The notes under the pieces were generated by a model, which was not told the origin of the DNA, made no database searches, and saw only the letters and a program-made list of their open reading frames with translations. Made by a program: the position numbers and the translations under genes. DNA of 49,235 nt. Source: an uncultured Treponema sp. Its GTDB lineage: Bacteria > Spirochaetota > Spirochaetia > Treponematales > Treponemataceae. Where the stretch lies: assembly GCA_937902125.1 (NCBI GenBank), contig CALDIB010000089.1, positions 1-49,235 on the forward strand. The letters are read 5' to 3'. Positions 25,112 through 33,309 of the stretch are shown piece by piece; the stretch's first letter is position 1, and each line of letters starts with the position of its first letter.

Positions 25112-25781
25112 AATTTTAAAGGTTGAAAACCTAAAAAAAGAATATGTCACTCAAAGCGAGCGGCTTTCTGTTTTAAAAGGAGTGAACTTGACGCTGCGAA
25201 AGGGGGAGCGCTCTTGCGTTATTGGCGAAAGCGGAAACGGCAAAAGCACCTTGCTGAACATTTTGGGCGGAATAGACAAGGCCACAAGCGGCTCGATTGT
25301 GGCCGGCGGAAAAGAGATTGCAAACCTTGACGAAGACGCCCTGACGGAATACCGCTCGAAATTTGTTGGACTTGTTTTTCAATTCCATTACTTGCTTAAA
25401 GATTTTACCGCGCTTGAAAATATTTTTCTTCCCGCTTATATGGCAGGAGTTTCAAAAAAAAAGGCCATGGAAAAAGCGAAAAGGCTTTTGGACGACGTTG
25501 GGCTTTCGGCGCGCGCGGGACATTTGCCATCGGAACTTTCGGGCGGTGAACGGCAAAGGGTTGCCGTGGCGCGCGCCTTGATTAACGACCCGGAACTGAT
25601 TTTGGCCGACGAACCCACTGGAAATTTGGATCCCGCCAACGCGGCCATGATTGGCTCTTTGCTTTTTGACATGACGCGGCGATACGGAAAAAGCCTTTTG
25701 CTTGTAACCCACGACATGGATTTGGCTAAAAAGGGCGACGTCCTTTATCAAATGAAAGACGGAGTTTTGACTGCAAAATGA
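25101..25781 (+). CDS. lolD: Lipoprotein-release ABC transporter ATPase LolD
   Basis: The 226-residue ATPase has Walker A GESGNGKSTLLN (about residue 40), the Q-loop VFQFHYLLKDFTALENI, the ABC signature LSGGERQRVAVARAL, Walker B LILADEPTGNLDP and the H-loop LLVTHD. These are typical of the MacB/LolD/FtsE subfamily; the flanking permeases make LolD the best choice. GGAGG lies 7 nt before the ATG. Overlaps lolC by 11 bp and the next permease by 4 bp (ATGA). Confidence 0.95.
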   Translation: MTNEILKVENLKKEYVTQSERLSVLKGVNLTLRKGERSCVIGESGNGKSTLLNILGGIDKATSGSIVAGGKEIANLDEDALTEYRSKFVGLVFQFHYLLKDFTALENIFLPAYMAGVSKKKAMEKAKRLLDDVGLSARAGHLPSELSGGERQRVAVARALINDPELILADEPTGNLDPANAAMIGSLLFDMTRRYGKSLLLVTHDMDLAKKGDVLYQMKDGVLTAK

Positions 25782-27097
25782 ATTTTAAATCCTCGTTCAT
25801 GCTTGCAAAAAGAATTTTGTTTCCCAAAAGCGGCCGCGCCTCGGTGGCAAAAAAAAGCCTTTCGGGAGCGCTCTTGTGCGTTGGCATTTCATTGATTCCC
25901 CTTGTGGCGGTTCTTGCCGTCTCCAACGGAATGATAGATGGAATCACCAAGCGCTTGATTTCTCTTTCCTCGTCCCATTTGGAAGCCTCATCTTTTGAAA
26001 AATCCCAAGAAGCTTTGCTGAATGCTGAAAAAAAAGCGCTTATGATTCCCCAAGTCAAGGCCGCGTATCCCATGATTTCCTTGTCCGCCATGGCCGTGAA
26101 CAAGTCAAAAAGATGCGGCTTGTCGGTTAGGGCCTTGCCGACAGAAATCTTTGAAAGCCTTTCAAGTTACAGGGATTTGTTTGAAGCCAAGGACGGATCC
26201 ATAAAGGATTTTTCAGAAGGAAAAAAGGGCGTTCTAATCGGACAGGGGATTTCAGAAAAACTAGGGCTGAAGGCGGGAGACAAAATTCGTTTGCTGACCC
26301 TTTCAAAAAATTCCCAAACTGGATACGCGCCTTCCGTCCATTCCTTTGACGTTTGCGCCGTGGTTTCTTGCGGATACAGGGAGTTGGACGGCCTTTGGCT
26401 TTTTATGCCGCTTGAGGAGGCAAAAAAAATTTCTCCCCAAAAAGAGGCTTCTTATTCGCTTATGTGCGAGGTTCAAGATCCCTTTTCAAGCGGCCTTTTA
26501 AAAATTCAAGGCCGTCTCCAAAATGAACTTGGAAAAAATTTTAGGGTTTACCGATGGGACGAACTTAACAGAAGCCAATATGAAAATTTTTCCTCCACAA
26601 AAACGCTCTTGATTTTTATACAGTTGTTGATTGTGTTGGTTTCTGTGGTGAACATTTCAAGCGCCTTGATAATGTTGGTCCTTGAGCGCCGCCGCGAAAT
26701 TGCGATTTTAAAGTCCTTGGGGGCTTCTCCTCAAGGCGTTTCCTTGGCGTTCTTAATGACCGGATTTGCTTGCGGCGCGGGCGGCTTGCTGCTTGGAATT
26801 CCCGTCGGGCTTTTTTTCAGCGTCAACATAAACTCAATTGTCCGCCTTTTGGAAAAGGCCGTCAATTTTGTCCTTAAGGGTTTGTATTTTTTGTCAAACA
26901 ATGATATAATCAGTTTTAGGCAAACGCGCCTTTTGGACGAGGAATACTATTTGCGAGAGATTCCCATTGACATTCCTTTTGGCGATTTGTTTTTGATTGG
27001 AATTGCGACTTTGCTGCTTTCGCTGGCGGCGAGCCTTTTTCCTGCTGTCAAGGCTGGAAAAGAAAGGCCGCTTGACACTTTGCGAAATTCGAGGTGA
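25778..27097 (+). CDS. lolE: Lipoprotein-release ABC transporter permease (LolC/LolE family), second copy
   Basis: A 439-residue permease with the same layout as the one at 23795: first helix SGALLCVGISLIPLVAVLAVSNGMIDG, a periplasmic domain, and an FtsX-type bundle (LLIFIQLLIVLVSVVNISSALIMLV, ERRREIAILKSLGAS, the last helix LIGIATLLLSLAASLFPA). Two different permeases with one ATPase imply a LolC-LolD-LolE heterodimer. Which one is LolC and which LolE cannot be told from sequence alone. Start overlaps lolD as ATGA. Confidence 0.9.
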   Translation: MNFKSSFMLAKRILFPKSGRASVAKKSLSGALLCVGISLIPLVAVLAVSNGMIDGITKRLISLSSSHLEASSFEKSQEALLNAEKKALMIPQVKAAYPMISLSAMAVNKSKRCGLSVRALPTEIFESLSSYRDLFEAKDGSIKDFSEGKKGVLIGQGISEKLGLKAGDKIRLLTLSKNSQTGYAPSVHSFDVCAVVSCGYRELDGLWLFMPLEEAKKISPQKEASYSLMCEVQDPFSSGLLKIQGRLQNELGKNFRVYRWDELNRSQYENFSSTKTLLIFIQLLIVLVSVVNISSALIMLVLERRREIAILKSLGASPQGVSLAFLMTGFACGAGGLLLGIPVGLFFSVNINSIVRLLEKAVNFVLKGLYFLSNNDIISFRQTRLLDEEYYLREIPIDIPFGDLFLIGIATLLLSLAASLFPAVKAGKERPLDTLRNSR

Positions 27098-27100
27098 CCT

Positions 27101-27622
27101 ATGATTTGCGACATCTGCCAAAAAAAAGAGGCTATTGTTTACGTTGAGCAAACAAACCGCCTTGGCGTTAAAAAAGTCAATTTATGCAGGGATTGCGCCG
27201 TGGCTTGCGGAATCTCTCCTGAAGGACAGGAAATCGATAGGCAAATCGGCTCCTTGTTCAAGCAATTGATGAAAGACAGGCGGGACCAGCTTGTAAAAAA
27301 CGATCGGGCTTGTCCGGTTTGCGGCCGCCTTCGTTCTGAAATTCTTCTTACAGGAAAACTTGGCTGCCCTGAATGCTATTCGATTTTTAAAAGCGAAGTC
27401 AAGGAATATTTTGCCGAAAAGAAAATCTTGGCTCCCTACAGCGGAAGCCTGCCGCGCCGTTTGGCCAACTTTCGTTCGGTTCTTACGGACAGAATTTGGG
27501 TTCGCGAAAAGTTGGACGCGGCTGTAAAAAGCGAAGACTACGAAAAGGCGGCCTTTTACCGCGACTACTTGCGCGCCATAGAAAAAAATTCTGTCGCCGC
27601 TGAACATGACGGAGAAAAGTGA
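27101..27622 (+). CDS. mcsA: McsA-like zinc and UVR-domain protein
   Basis: In Gram-positive bacteria McsA is the zinc-binding activator of the arginine kinase McsB. This 173-residue protein has CDIC and CRDC pairs (residues 3-6 and about 29-32), CPVC and CPEC pairs (about 70 and 86), and a C-terminal UVR motif (REKLDAAVKSEDYEKAAFYRDYLRAIE) of the kind shared with UvrB/UvrC and ClpC. It begins 3 bp after lolE and its stop overlaps the mcsB start as TGATG. All zinc-binding cysteines look intact. It could also be called a UvrB/UvrC-motif protein; gene order favours McsA. Confidence 0.92.
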   Translation: MICDICQKKEAIVYVEQTNRLGVKKVNLCRDCAVACGISPEGQEIDRQIGSLFKQLMKDRRDQLVKNDRACPVCGRLRSEILLTGKLGCPECYSIFKSEVKEYFAEKKILAPYSGSLPRRLANFRSVLTDRIWVREKLDAAVKSEDYEKAAFYRDYLRAIEKNSVAAEHDGEK

Positions 27623-28704
27623 TGGAAGAAAAGCGCTCTGTCGGAGACGCTTGGTACGCGGCTCCCGGCGACGACGATGACGTCGTTCTTTCCGCCAGAG
27701 TCCGTCTGGCCAGAAATTTAGCCACATTTCCGTTTCCTGAAAGTTGCGACGACGACGAAGCCGTCCGAGTTCAAAACATAATTTTTGACGCTTTCAACCA
27801 TTTTGAAAACGCTGACACGTATCAAAGCGTTCCCCTTGCGGCCGTGGAGCCTTTGGGCGCGCGAATTTTATCGGAGCGGGGCTTGCTTGAGAGCAATTTT
27901 GGAACGGGCCTTGTGATGCGTTTGGACGGAATTTCAAGCTGTTTGATAAATTGCGTGGACCACGCTCGAATCTCAAGTTTCGCTCCCGGCTTTGCCTTGA
28001 ACGCCGCTTACTCGTCTTCCCGCGAAATCGATTCCAAACTTCAGGAACGGGTTCAATTTGCCGGAAGTTACGATTTTGGATATTTGTCGGCCAACGCGCT
28101 TGATTCTGGAAGCGGAATGAAGGCTTCGCTAAGAGTTCATCTTCCGTCCATGTCCTATGCGGGAAAGATTCCTGACTTGACAAAAGAGGCCGAAAAAAAA
28201 GGTTTTTCAATTGCGGCTTGTTTTGGAAGCGGAAGCAAAAGTTTTTCGTCTTTGGGAGCCTTTTATCAAATATCCACCGTTCAGTCGGTAAGCGGAAACG
28301 AAATAGACCAGTTGGCGGCCTTGATTTCTTTTGGTAAAAATATTTGCGAAACAGAGCGCAAGTTTAGGGCCGATTATGCCGATAATAAAGTGACCGCCGT
28401 TCGCGACGCGATTTTGCGCGCGTTTGCGGCCGCCCGCTTTTGCGTTCTGATGGGACTCCGCGAGTCTATTGAAGTCATTTCAAGCGTCAAGTGGGGCTTG
28501 GATTTGGGATGCGTAAAGGGAGTCAAGGATTACGAACTTTCCTCTCTTTTGTATCGGGCGCAGAGCGGACATTTGGGATTTTTGCTCAAAACGGGAAACT
28601 TTAGGTTTGAAAACGATGTCAAGCGCGACGACAAATTAAAAGAAGATCGTTTGAGGGCGATAATCATTCAAGACGCATTTAAAAATCTTTCGTTTGTAAT
28701 TTAA
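27622..28704 (+). CDS. mcsB: McsB-like protein arginine kinase homologue with altered catalytic residues
   Basis: McsB phosphorylates arginines and so marks proteins for ClpCP. The 360-residue product keeps the fold signatures: VLSARVRLARNLATFPFP near residue 15, GYLSANA, LGAFYQIS, and the C-terminal WGLDLGCVK. The catalytic motif that is normally NEEDH reads NCVDH at residues 110-114, so both glutamates are gone. The cysteine loop, normally CPTNVGTGLRAS, reads NALDSGSGMKAS from residue 158, so the active-site Cys is replaced by Asn and the Arg by Lys. I compared these by memory of family motifs, not by alignment. Operon order mcsA-mcsB-clpC supports the identity; activity is doubtful. ATG 27622 sits after GGAGA. 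Confidence 0.85.
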   Translation: MEEKRSVGDAWYAAPGDDDDVVLSARVRLARNLATFPFPESCDDDEAVRVQNIIFDAFNHFENADTYQSVPLAAVEPLGARILSERGLLESNFGTGLVMRLDGISSCLINCVDHARISSFAPGFALNAAYSSSREIDSKLQERVQFAGSYDFGYLSANALDSGSGMKASLRVHLPSMSYAGKIPDLTKEAEKKGFSIAACFGSGSKSFSSLGAFYQISTVQSVSGNEIDQLAALISFGKNICETERKFRADYADNKVTAVRDAILRAFAAARFCVLMGLRESIEVISSVKWGLDLGCVKGVKDYELSSLLYRAQSGHLGFLLKTGNFRFENDVKRDDKLKEDRLRAIIIQDAFKNLSFVI

Positions 28705-28720
28705 AGAGGAATATATATTT

Positions 28721-31270
28721 ATGAAATCTTTTTCGCCGCGAGCCCAAAGGTTGATTGTGGCTTTAGCCCAAGACGAGGGCAGAAAAAGCGGAGCGTCGCA
28801 GCTGCTCCCAGAACATTTGATGCTTGCGCTCATAAAAAGCGCCGACGGTTTGGGGTACGCGATTTTTAAAATACTTAGAATAAACATTCTGACATATCAG
28901 CTTGACTTAGAAAAGTCAATATCGGGCGGAAGCGTTCAGGCCGGAGACTTTTCGGAACTGCCCCCAAGCCGCCGTCTTTTGACCTTGTTTGAGTCAGCCG
29001 AATACGAGGCTCGTTCCATGAGAAACGATTACATTGGAACCGAGCATCTTGTTTTGGCGGCAATTCGCGAGAACGCCAGCGTCACTGGCCGTTTTTTTGA
29101 GCGGGCCGGAATTTCTTTTGAAGCCGCGAGGGAGGCCGCCTACGCCGCCCGTGAAAGAATTCAAACTTCTGCGGGAAGCGGCGACAAGGCTGGCGACGCT
29201 GAATTTAAGCGAATGTTTGGCCATGAAAGAAATTCCTATGACAAGCAAGTTTCAGGCTTTGGCTCCGAGCAAAAAAGCCGCAAGGAAGGCTTTCTTAAAA
29301 ATTATTCCCGGGACATAACTGAAATTGCCTTGAAGGGCTTGGCCGATCCTGTGGTTGGCCGCAAGACCGAAATTGACCGGGTGATTCAAATTCTTTCTAG
29401 AAGGACAAAAAACAATCCGCTGTTAATCGGAGAGCCGGGAGTTGGAAAGACGGCCATCGTGGAAGGACTTGCCGAAAGAATTGCGAGCGGAAACGTTCCC
29501 TACAACTTGATGAAAAAGCGTGTCTTGACCTTGGACTTGACGGCCCTTATCGCGGGAACAAAGTATCGCGGCGAATTTGAAGAGCGAATGAAACGCTTGA
29601 TGAAAGAGGTTCGCGAAGACAAAAGCATAATTCTCTTTATTGACGAAATTCACACGATGATTGGCGCCGGCGGTCCCGAAGGCTCTCTTGACGCGTCGAA
29701 CATTTTAAAGCCCGCCTTGAGCCGGGGCGAAATTCAAATTGTGGGAGCCACAACGATTCGGGAATACAGGCGCTACATGGAAAAAGACGCGGCGCTGGCT
29801 AGGCGCTTTCAAACTGTTTCGGTGGACGAGCCCAGCGACCAAGAGACTGAAAAAATTTTGCTTGGTCTAAAAAGTAAATACGAGGAATTCCATAATGTCC
29901 GATACGAAGATTCCGTAATTCCCGCAATAATAAAGTTTTCCCGCCGCTATTTGACGGACCGCTTTTTGCCGGACAAGGCCATCGACATTTTGGACGAGGC
30001 CGGAGCGCAGAAAAAAATCGCCGAAGGAAACAGGCCGTCGGAACTTGACGAGCTTGAAAAAAGCATCGACGCGCTTTTGGTTGAAAAGAACGCCTTGGTA
30101 AAAAGCCAAAACTACGAGCGCGCCGCCGAAGTCCGCGACAAGGTTGTGGAGCTGAAAAAACGCCTTGAGGAATTTAAAGAGGCTTGGAAAAGCAAGAGCG
30201 GCGGTTTTGTGAAAGACATAAGCGCTAAGGACATTTGCGCCGTCATAAGCCAAATGACAGGCATTCCCGCCGAGCAGTTGAGCGACGACGAAAAATCCCG
30301 CCTTCTTAAAATGGAAGCGGAATTGCATAAAAGCGTCATTGGCCAAGAAGAGGCTGTCAAGGCCATTTCTTCCGCCGTCCGCAGAAGCCGCTCCGGAATC
30401 TCAAGCCCAAAGCGGCCCACAGGCTCCTTTATCTTTTTGGGCCCCACCGGCGTTGGAAAAACTCAATTGGCCAAGGCGCTGGCAAAATTTTTGTTCGGAA
30501 CGGAAGACGCCTTGATTCGCTTGGACATGTCCGATTATATGGAAAAGCACAATGTCAGCAAAATGGTCGGCTCGCCGCCGGGCTATGTGGGCTTTGAAAG
30601 CGGAGGCCAGTTGACCGAGCAGGTGAGAACCCATCCGTATTCAGTGGTTTTGTTTGACGAAATTGAAAAGGCCCACCCGGAAGTCTTTAATTTGCTTTTG
30701 CAGATTTTGGAAGAAGGAGAGCTTGTGGACTCCCTTGGCCATAAAATCAATTTTAGAAACACAATCGTAATCATGACAAGCAACGCCGGAGCGCGGGAAA
30801 TCACTCAAGAAGGAAGGGTTGGCTTTTCCAGCGCGGCGGGCGGCGTCATTCCTTACGAGGAAATAAAGTCCAACGCCATGCAGTCAATAAAAGAGTTCAT
30901 GCGGCCTGAACTTTTGAACCGCATTGACGACATTCTTGTTTTTGACGCTTTGAGCAGAGACGATGTTAGCCGCATTTTGGACTTGCAAATGGCGGAGTTG
31001 AACGGCCGCCTCGCCGAAAGAGGCGTTCAGCTTGTGATAAAGCAAGGCGCCCGCGACTACCTTATAGAAAAGGGCTTTGACCCCAGCATGGGAGCGCGTC
31101 CGATGCGCCGCCTGATTCAAAAAGAAGTGGAAGACCCGCTTTCCCTTTTGATGCTTGAAGGAAAACCTTTTGAAAAGGTGTTCGTGGAGCGGTCCGACGA
31201 CTCTCTTATGCTTCGGGTAAAAAAATCCAGGGCGCAAAAAAAGGAAAAGGCTTTGACCGCCGCTTTGTGA
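28721..31270 (+). CDS. clpC: ClpC-type AAA+ unfoldase, ATP-binding subunit of Clp protease
   Basis: ClpC unfolds substrates and feeds them to ClpP. The 849-residue protein has an N-domain of two Clp-N repeats (residues 1-150), D1 with Walker A GEPGVGKTAIVEGLA and Walker B ILFIDEIHTMIGAG, a middle UVR-type motif (LVKSQNYERAAEVRDKVVELK), D2 with GPTGVGKTQLAKALAKFLFG and VLFDEIEKAHPEVFN, and the RVGF tripeptide region that docks on ClpP. All nucleotide-binding motifs look intact. The middle domain identifies ClpC, which works with McsA/McsB, rather than ClpB or ClpA. AGAGGA is upstream. No ctsR repressor gene accompanies the cluster. Confidence 0.96.
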   Translation: MKSFSPRAQRLIVALAQDEGRKSGASQLLPEHLMLALIKSADGLGYAIFKILRINILTYQLDLEKSISGGSVQAGDFSELPPSRRLLTLFESAEYEARSMRNDYIGTEHLVLAAIRENASVTGRFFERAGISFEAAREAAYAARERIQTSAGSGDKAGDAEFKRMFGHERNSYDKQVSGFGSEQKSRKEGFLKNYSRDITEIALKGLADPVVGRKTEIDRVIQILSRRTKNNPLLIGEPGVGKTAIVEGLAERIASGNVPYNLMKKRVLTLDLTALIAGTKYRGEFEERMKRLMKEVREDKSIILFIDEIHTMIGAGGPEGSLDASNILKPALSRGEIQIVGATTIREYRRYMEKDAALARRFQTVSVDEPSDQETEKILLGLKSKYEEFHNVRYEDSVIPAIIKFSRRYLTDRFLPDKAIDILDEAGAQKKIAEGNRPSELDELEKSIDALLVEKNALVKSQNYERAAEVRDKVVELKKRLEEFKEAWKSKSGGFVKDISAKDICAVISQMTGIPAEQLSDDEKSRLLKMEAELHKSVIGQEEAVKAISSAVRRSRSGISSPKRPTGSFIFLGPTGVGKTQLAKALAKFLFGTEDALIRLDMSDYMEKHNVSKMVGSPPGYVGFESGGQLTEQVRTHPYSVVLFDEIEKAHPEVFNLLLQILEEGELVDSLGHKINFRNTIVIMTSNAGAREITQEGRVGFSSAAGGVIPYEEIKSNAMQSIKEFMRPELLNRIDDILVFDALSRDDVSRILDLQMAELNGRLAERGVQLVIKQGARDYLIEKGFDPSMGARPMRRLIQKEVEDPLSLLMLEGKPFEKVFVERSDDSLMLRVKKSRAQKKEKALTAAL

Positions 31271-31286
31271 CAAAAAAGAGGAAACT

Positions 31287-32591
31287 ATGTCAAAAATTGA
31301 ATTCTCTGATTTTGGAAAAAAACTTACCGGCGAGTCCGGCATCTTGCGCTTGATGGACGACATTGGAAAGCCCCTTCCCCAAGGCGTCAAGCCATACCGT
31401 TTGGGCGGAGGAAACCCGGCCCGCATTCCGCAAATAGAAAGCCTTTACCGTGGCCGCATGGAAAAAATCTTAAAGTCAAAGGACGACTTTGAAAAACTTA
31501 TAGGCTTGTATGACAGTCCCCAGGGCCGCGTTGAATTTATAGAATGCGTGGCCGAATATTTGTCAAAGACTTACGGCTGGAAAATCGGCCCGGAAAACGT
31601 CGCCATAACCAACGGGAGCCAAAGCGCTTTTTTTTACATTTTCAATCTTTTGAGCGGAACTTTTTCCAACGAAAAAAAATCTTGCAAAAAAACAATTGTT
31701 CTTCCCCTTCTTCCGGAATACATAGGCTACGCTGACCAAGGAATAGAGCGGGGCCAGTTTGTGGGCATTCCTTCCACTTGCCAATACGAAAGGGACAGAA
31801 CTTTTAAATACCATGTGGACTTTGATTCCCTTGAGCGCTATCTTGAAAAGCATTCCAATGTGGGCGCCTTGTGCGTAAGCAGGCCCACAAATCCCAGCGG
31901 AAACGTTTTGACCGACGGCGAAATTAAAAGGCTTTCAAAAATCGCGCGAAAGGCCGGCGTTCCCCTGATGATTGACAACGCTTACGGCCTTCCTTGGCCT
32001 GACATCATTTTCACCGACGACGCGGCGCCTTATTGGGATTCCAACGTGATTCTTTCCATGAGCCTTTCAAAAATCGGCCTTCCGTCTTTAAGAACCGGAA
32101 TCATCGTGGCCGACAAAAAAATTGTCCAAGCCGTGGGAAACATAAACGCCATCGCCGCTCTTGCCAGCGGAAGCGTGGGACAGGCCATCGCCGCGCCCTT
32201 GATAAAAAGCGGAAGCCTTGTTGCGGCGGCAAAAAAATATGTCCGCCCCTTTTATCAAAAAAAATCTGAGGCCACGCAAAAGGCCATTCGCCAGCTTTTT
32301 GCAGGAACAAATTATTTTGTCCACAAAAGCGAGGGCTCCATATTCCAGTGGCTTTTAATGCCCGACTTGAAAATTCCAACGATGAAATTTTACCATGAGC
32401 TGAAAAAGCGGGGCGTGATTGTGGTTCCCGGCGAATACTTTTTCTTTGGCGCCTCCCAAGACAAAAGCCTTCCCCCTGTCAAAGAGCATCCCCATTATTC
32501 AAAGTGCCTTCGCTTGAATTACGCGGGGGCCGAAAAGGAAACTTTTGGCGGCCTAAAAATAATCGCGGAGCTTTACAAAAAGTTCAGCTAA
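31287..32591 (+). CDS. avtA: Valine--pyruvate aminotransferase
   Basis: AvtA transfers an amino group between valine or alanine and the matching 2-oxo acids with pyridoxal phosphate. The 434-residue protein matches what I recall of E. coli AvtA along its whole length: LGGGNPARIPQIE, ITNGSQSAFFYIFNLLSG, PEYIGYADQGIE, CVSRPTNPSGNVLTDGE, MIDNAYGLPWPDIIF, and the PLP-lysine region MSLSKIGLPSLRTGI. Internal insertions are small. Starts 16 bp after clpC with GAGGAA upstream, so it is probably the last gene of the prfB-clpC cluster. A poly-A then poly-T stretch after the stop may be a weak terminator. Confidence 0.93.
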   Translation: MSKIEFSDFGKKLTGESGILRLMDDIGKPLPQGVKPYRLGGGNPARIPQIESLYRGRMEKILKSKDDFEKLIGLYDSPQGRVEFIECVAEYLSKTYGWKIGPENVAITNGSQSAFFYIFNLLSGTFSNEKKSCKKTIVLPLLPEYIGYADQGIERGQFVGIPSTCQYERDRTFKYHVDFDSLERYLEKHSNVGALCVSRPTNPSGNVLTDGEIKRLSKIARKAGVPLMIDNAYGLPWPDIIFTDDAAPYWDSNVILSMSLSKIGLPSLRTGIIVADKKIVQAVGNINAIAALASGSVGQAIAAPLIKSGSLVAAAKKYVRPFYQKKSEATQKAIRQLFAGTNYFVHKSEGSIFQWLLMPDLKIPTMKFYHELKKRGVIVVPGEYFFFGASQDKSLPPVKEHPHYSKCLRLNYAGAEKETFGGLKIIAELYKKFS

Positions 32592-32629
32592 AAAAGAAAC
32601 TTTTTTTGCAATCTTTTTTCTCCCTTTCC

Positions 32630-32658
32630 TTGCGCGAGCCGCGTTTTTGCGCTAGAAT
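32630..32658 (+). promoter_or_regulatory. Putative promoter of the phosphoribosyltransferase gene
   Basis: TTGCGC (32630-32635), 17 bp, TAGAAT (32653-32658). The -10 box ends 6 nt before the ATG at 32665, so the transcript would begin at the start codon. The same TTGCGC -35 box is seen at the DUF2225 promoter. Confidence 0.6.
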
Positions 32659-32664
32659 TACGGA

Positions 32665-33270
32665 ATGATTAAAGAATTTTTGCCTTACGATGTGGTTAGA
32701 AACAACGCGCTAAAATTGGCCCACAAGATTTACAAAGAGGGCTTTGTTCCCGACGTGCTTTATTGCTCTTTAAGAGGCGGCGCCTACATGGCGAACGTAA
32801 TCAGCGAGTATTTTAAAATTGTCCGAAAAGACAGCCATCCGGTTTTGTATGCCGCGGTCGTTGCCCGCTCCTATACGGACGTTCGCGCCAACACAAAACT
32901 TATGATTGACGGCTGGACATATCCTCCAGAGCGCCTTAGGCCCGGCGACAAAATAATGTTGGTTGACGACATTTTTGACACGGGAAACACAATCAACGCG
33001 CTTACAGAAATCCTTTTGGACAGGGGAATCCCCAGAAGCGACATAAAGGTTGTGGTCCACGACTATAAGCATTTTTCATACAAGGCCCAGCAAGCCATTC
33101 AGCCAGACTATTGGTGCCGCAAGTTTGAAATAACAAAGCCCCAAGAAGACCGCTGGATTCACTACATGAGCCATGAGTTGGTGGGCTTGAGCGCCGAGGA
33201 TTTGGAGGAGCATTACTTTAAGCAAGACCCGGAGCTTCGAGAAGTCTTGGACGCTTTGGCGAAAAAATAA
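32665..33270 (+). CDS. Phosphoribosyltransferase (Hpt1-type, probable purine base salvage)
   Basis: A 201-residue protein of the type I PRTase fold. The PRPP-binding loop is KIMLVDDIFDTGNTINAL (about residue 93), with two acidic residues before the DTGNT loop. SLRGGAYMANVI near residue 33 is the PPi loop. The product resembles the COG2236-type predicted phosphoribosyltransferases, which use purine bases such as xanthine or hypoxanthine; the base is not determinable here. No Shine-Dalgarno. The promoter suggests a leaderless mRNA. Confidence 0.88.
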   Translation: MIKEFLPYDVVRNNALKLAHKIYKEGFVPDVLYCSLRGGAYMANVISEYFKIVRKDSHPVLYAAVVARSYTDVRANTKLMIDGWTYPPERLRPGDKIMLVDDIFDTGNTINALTEILLDRGIPRSDIKVVVHDYKHFSYKAQQAIQPDYWCRKFEITKPQEDRWIHYMSHELVGLSAEDLEEHYFKQDPELREVLDALAKK

Positions 33271-33273
33271 AAA

Positions 33274-33293
33274 GCGAGAAAACGCCTTCTCGC
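33274..33293. other. Short perfect stem-loop after the phosphoribosyltransferase gene
   Basis: GCGAGAA (33274-33280), loop AACGCC, TTCTCGC (33287-33293). No T-run follows, so it is a poor rho-independent terminator. GATAAT (33297-33302) comes right after, 7 nt before the next ATG, and could be a -10 box without a clear -35. Confidence 0.4.
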
Positions 33294-33309
33294 GCCGATA
33301 ATAGTAAAG

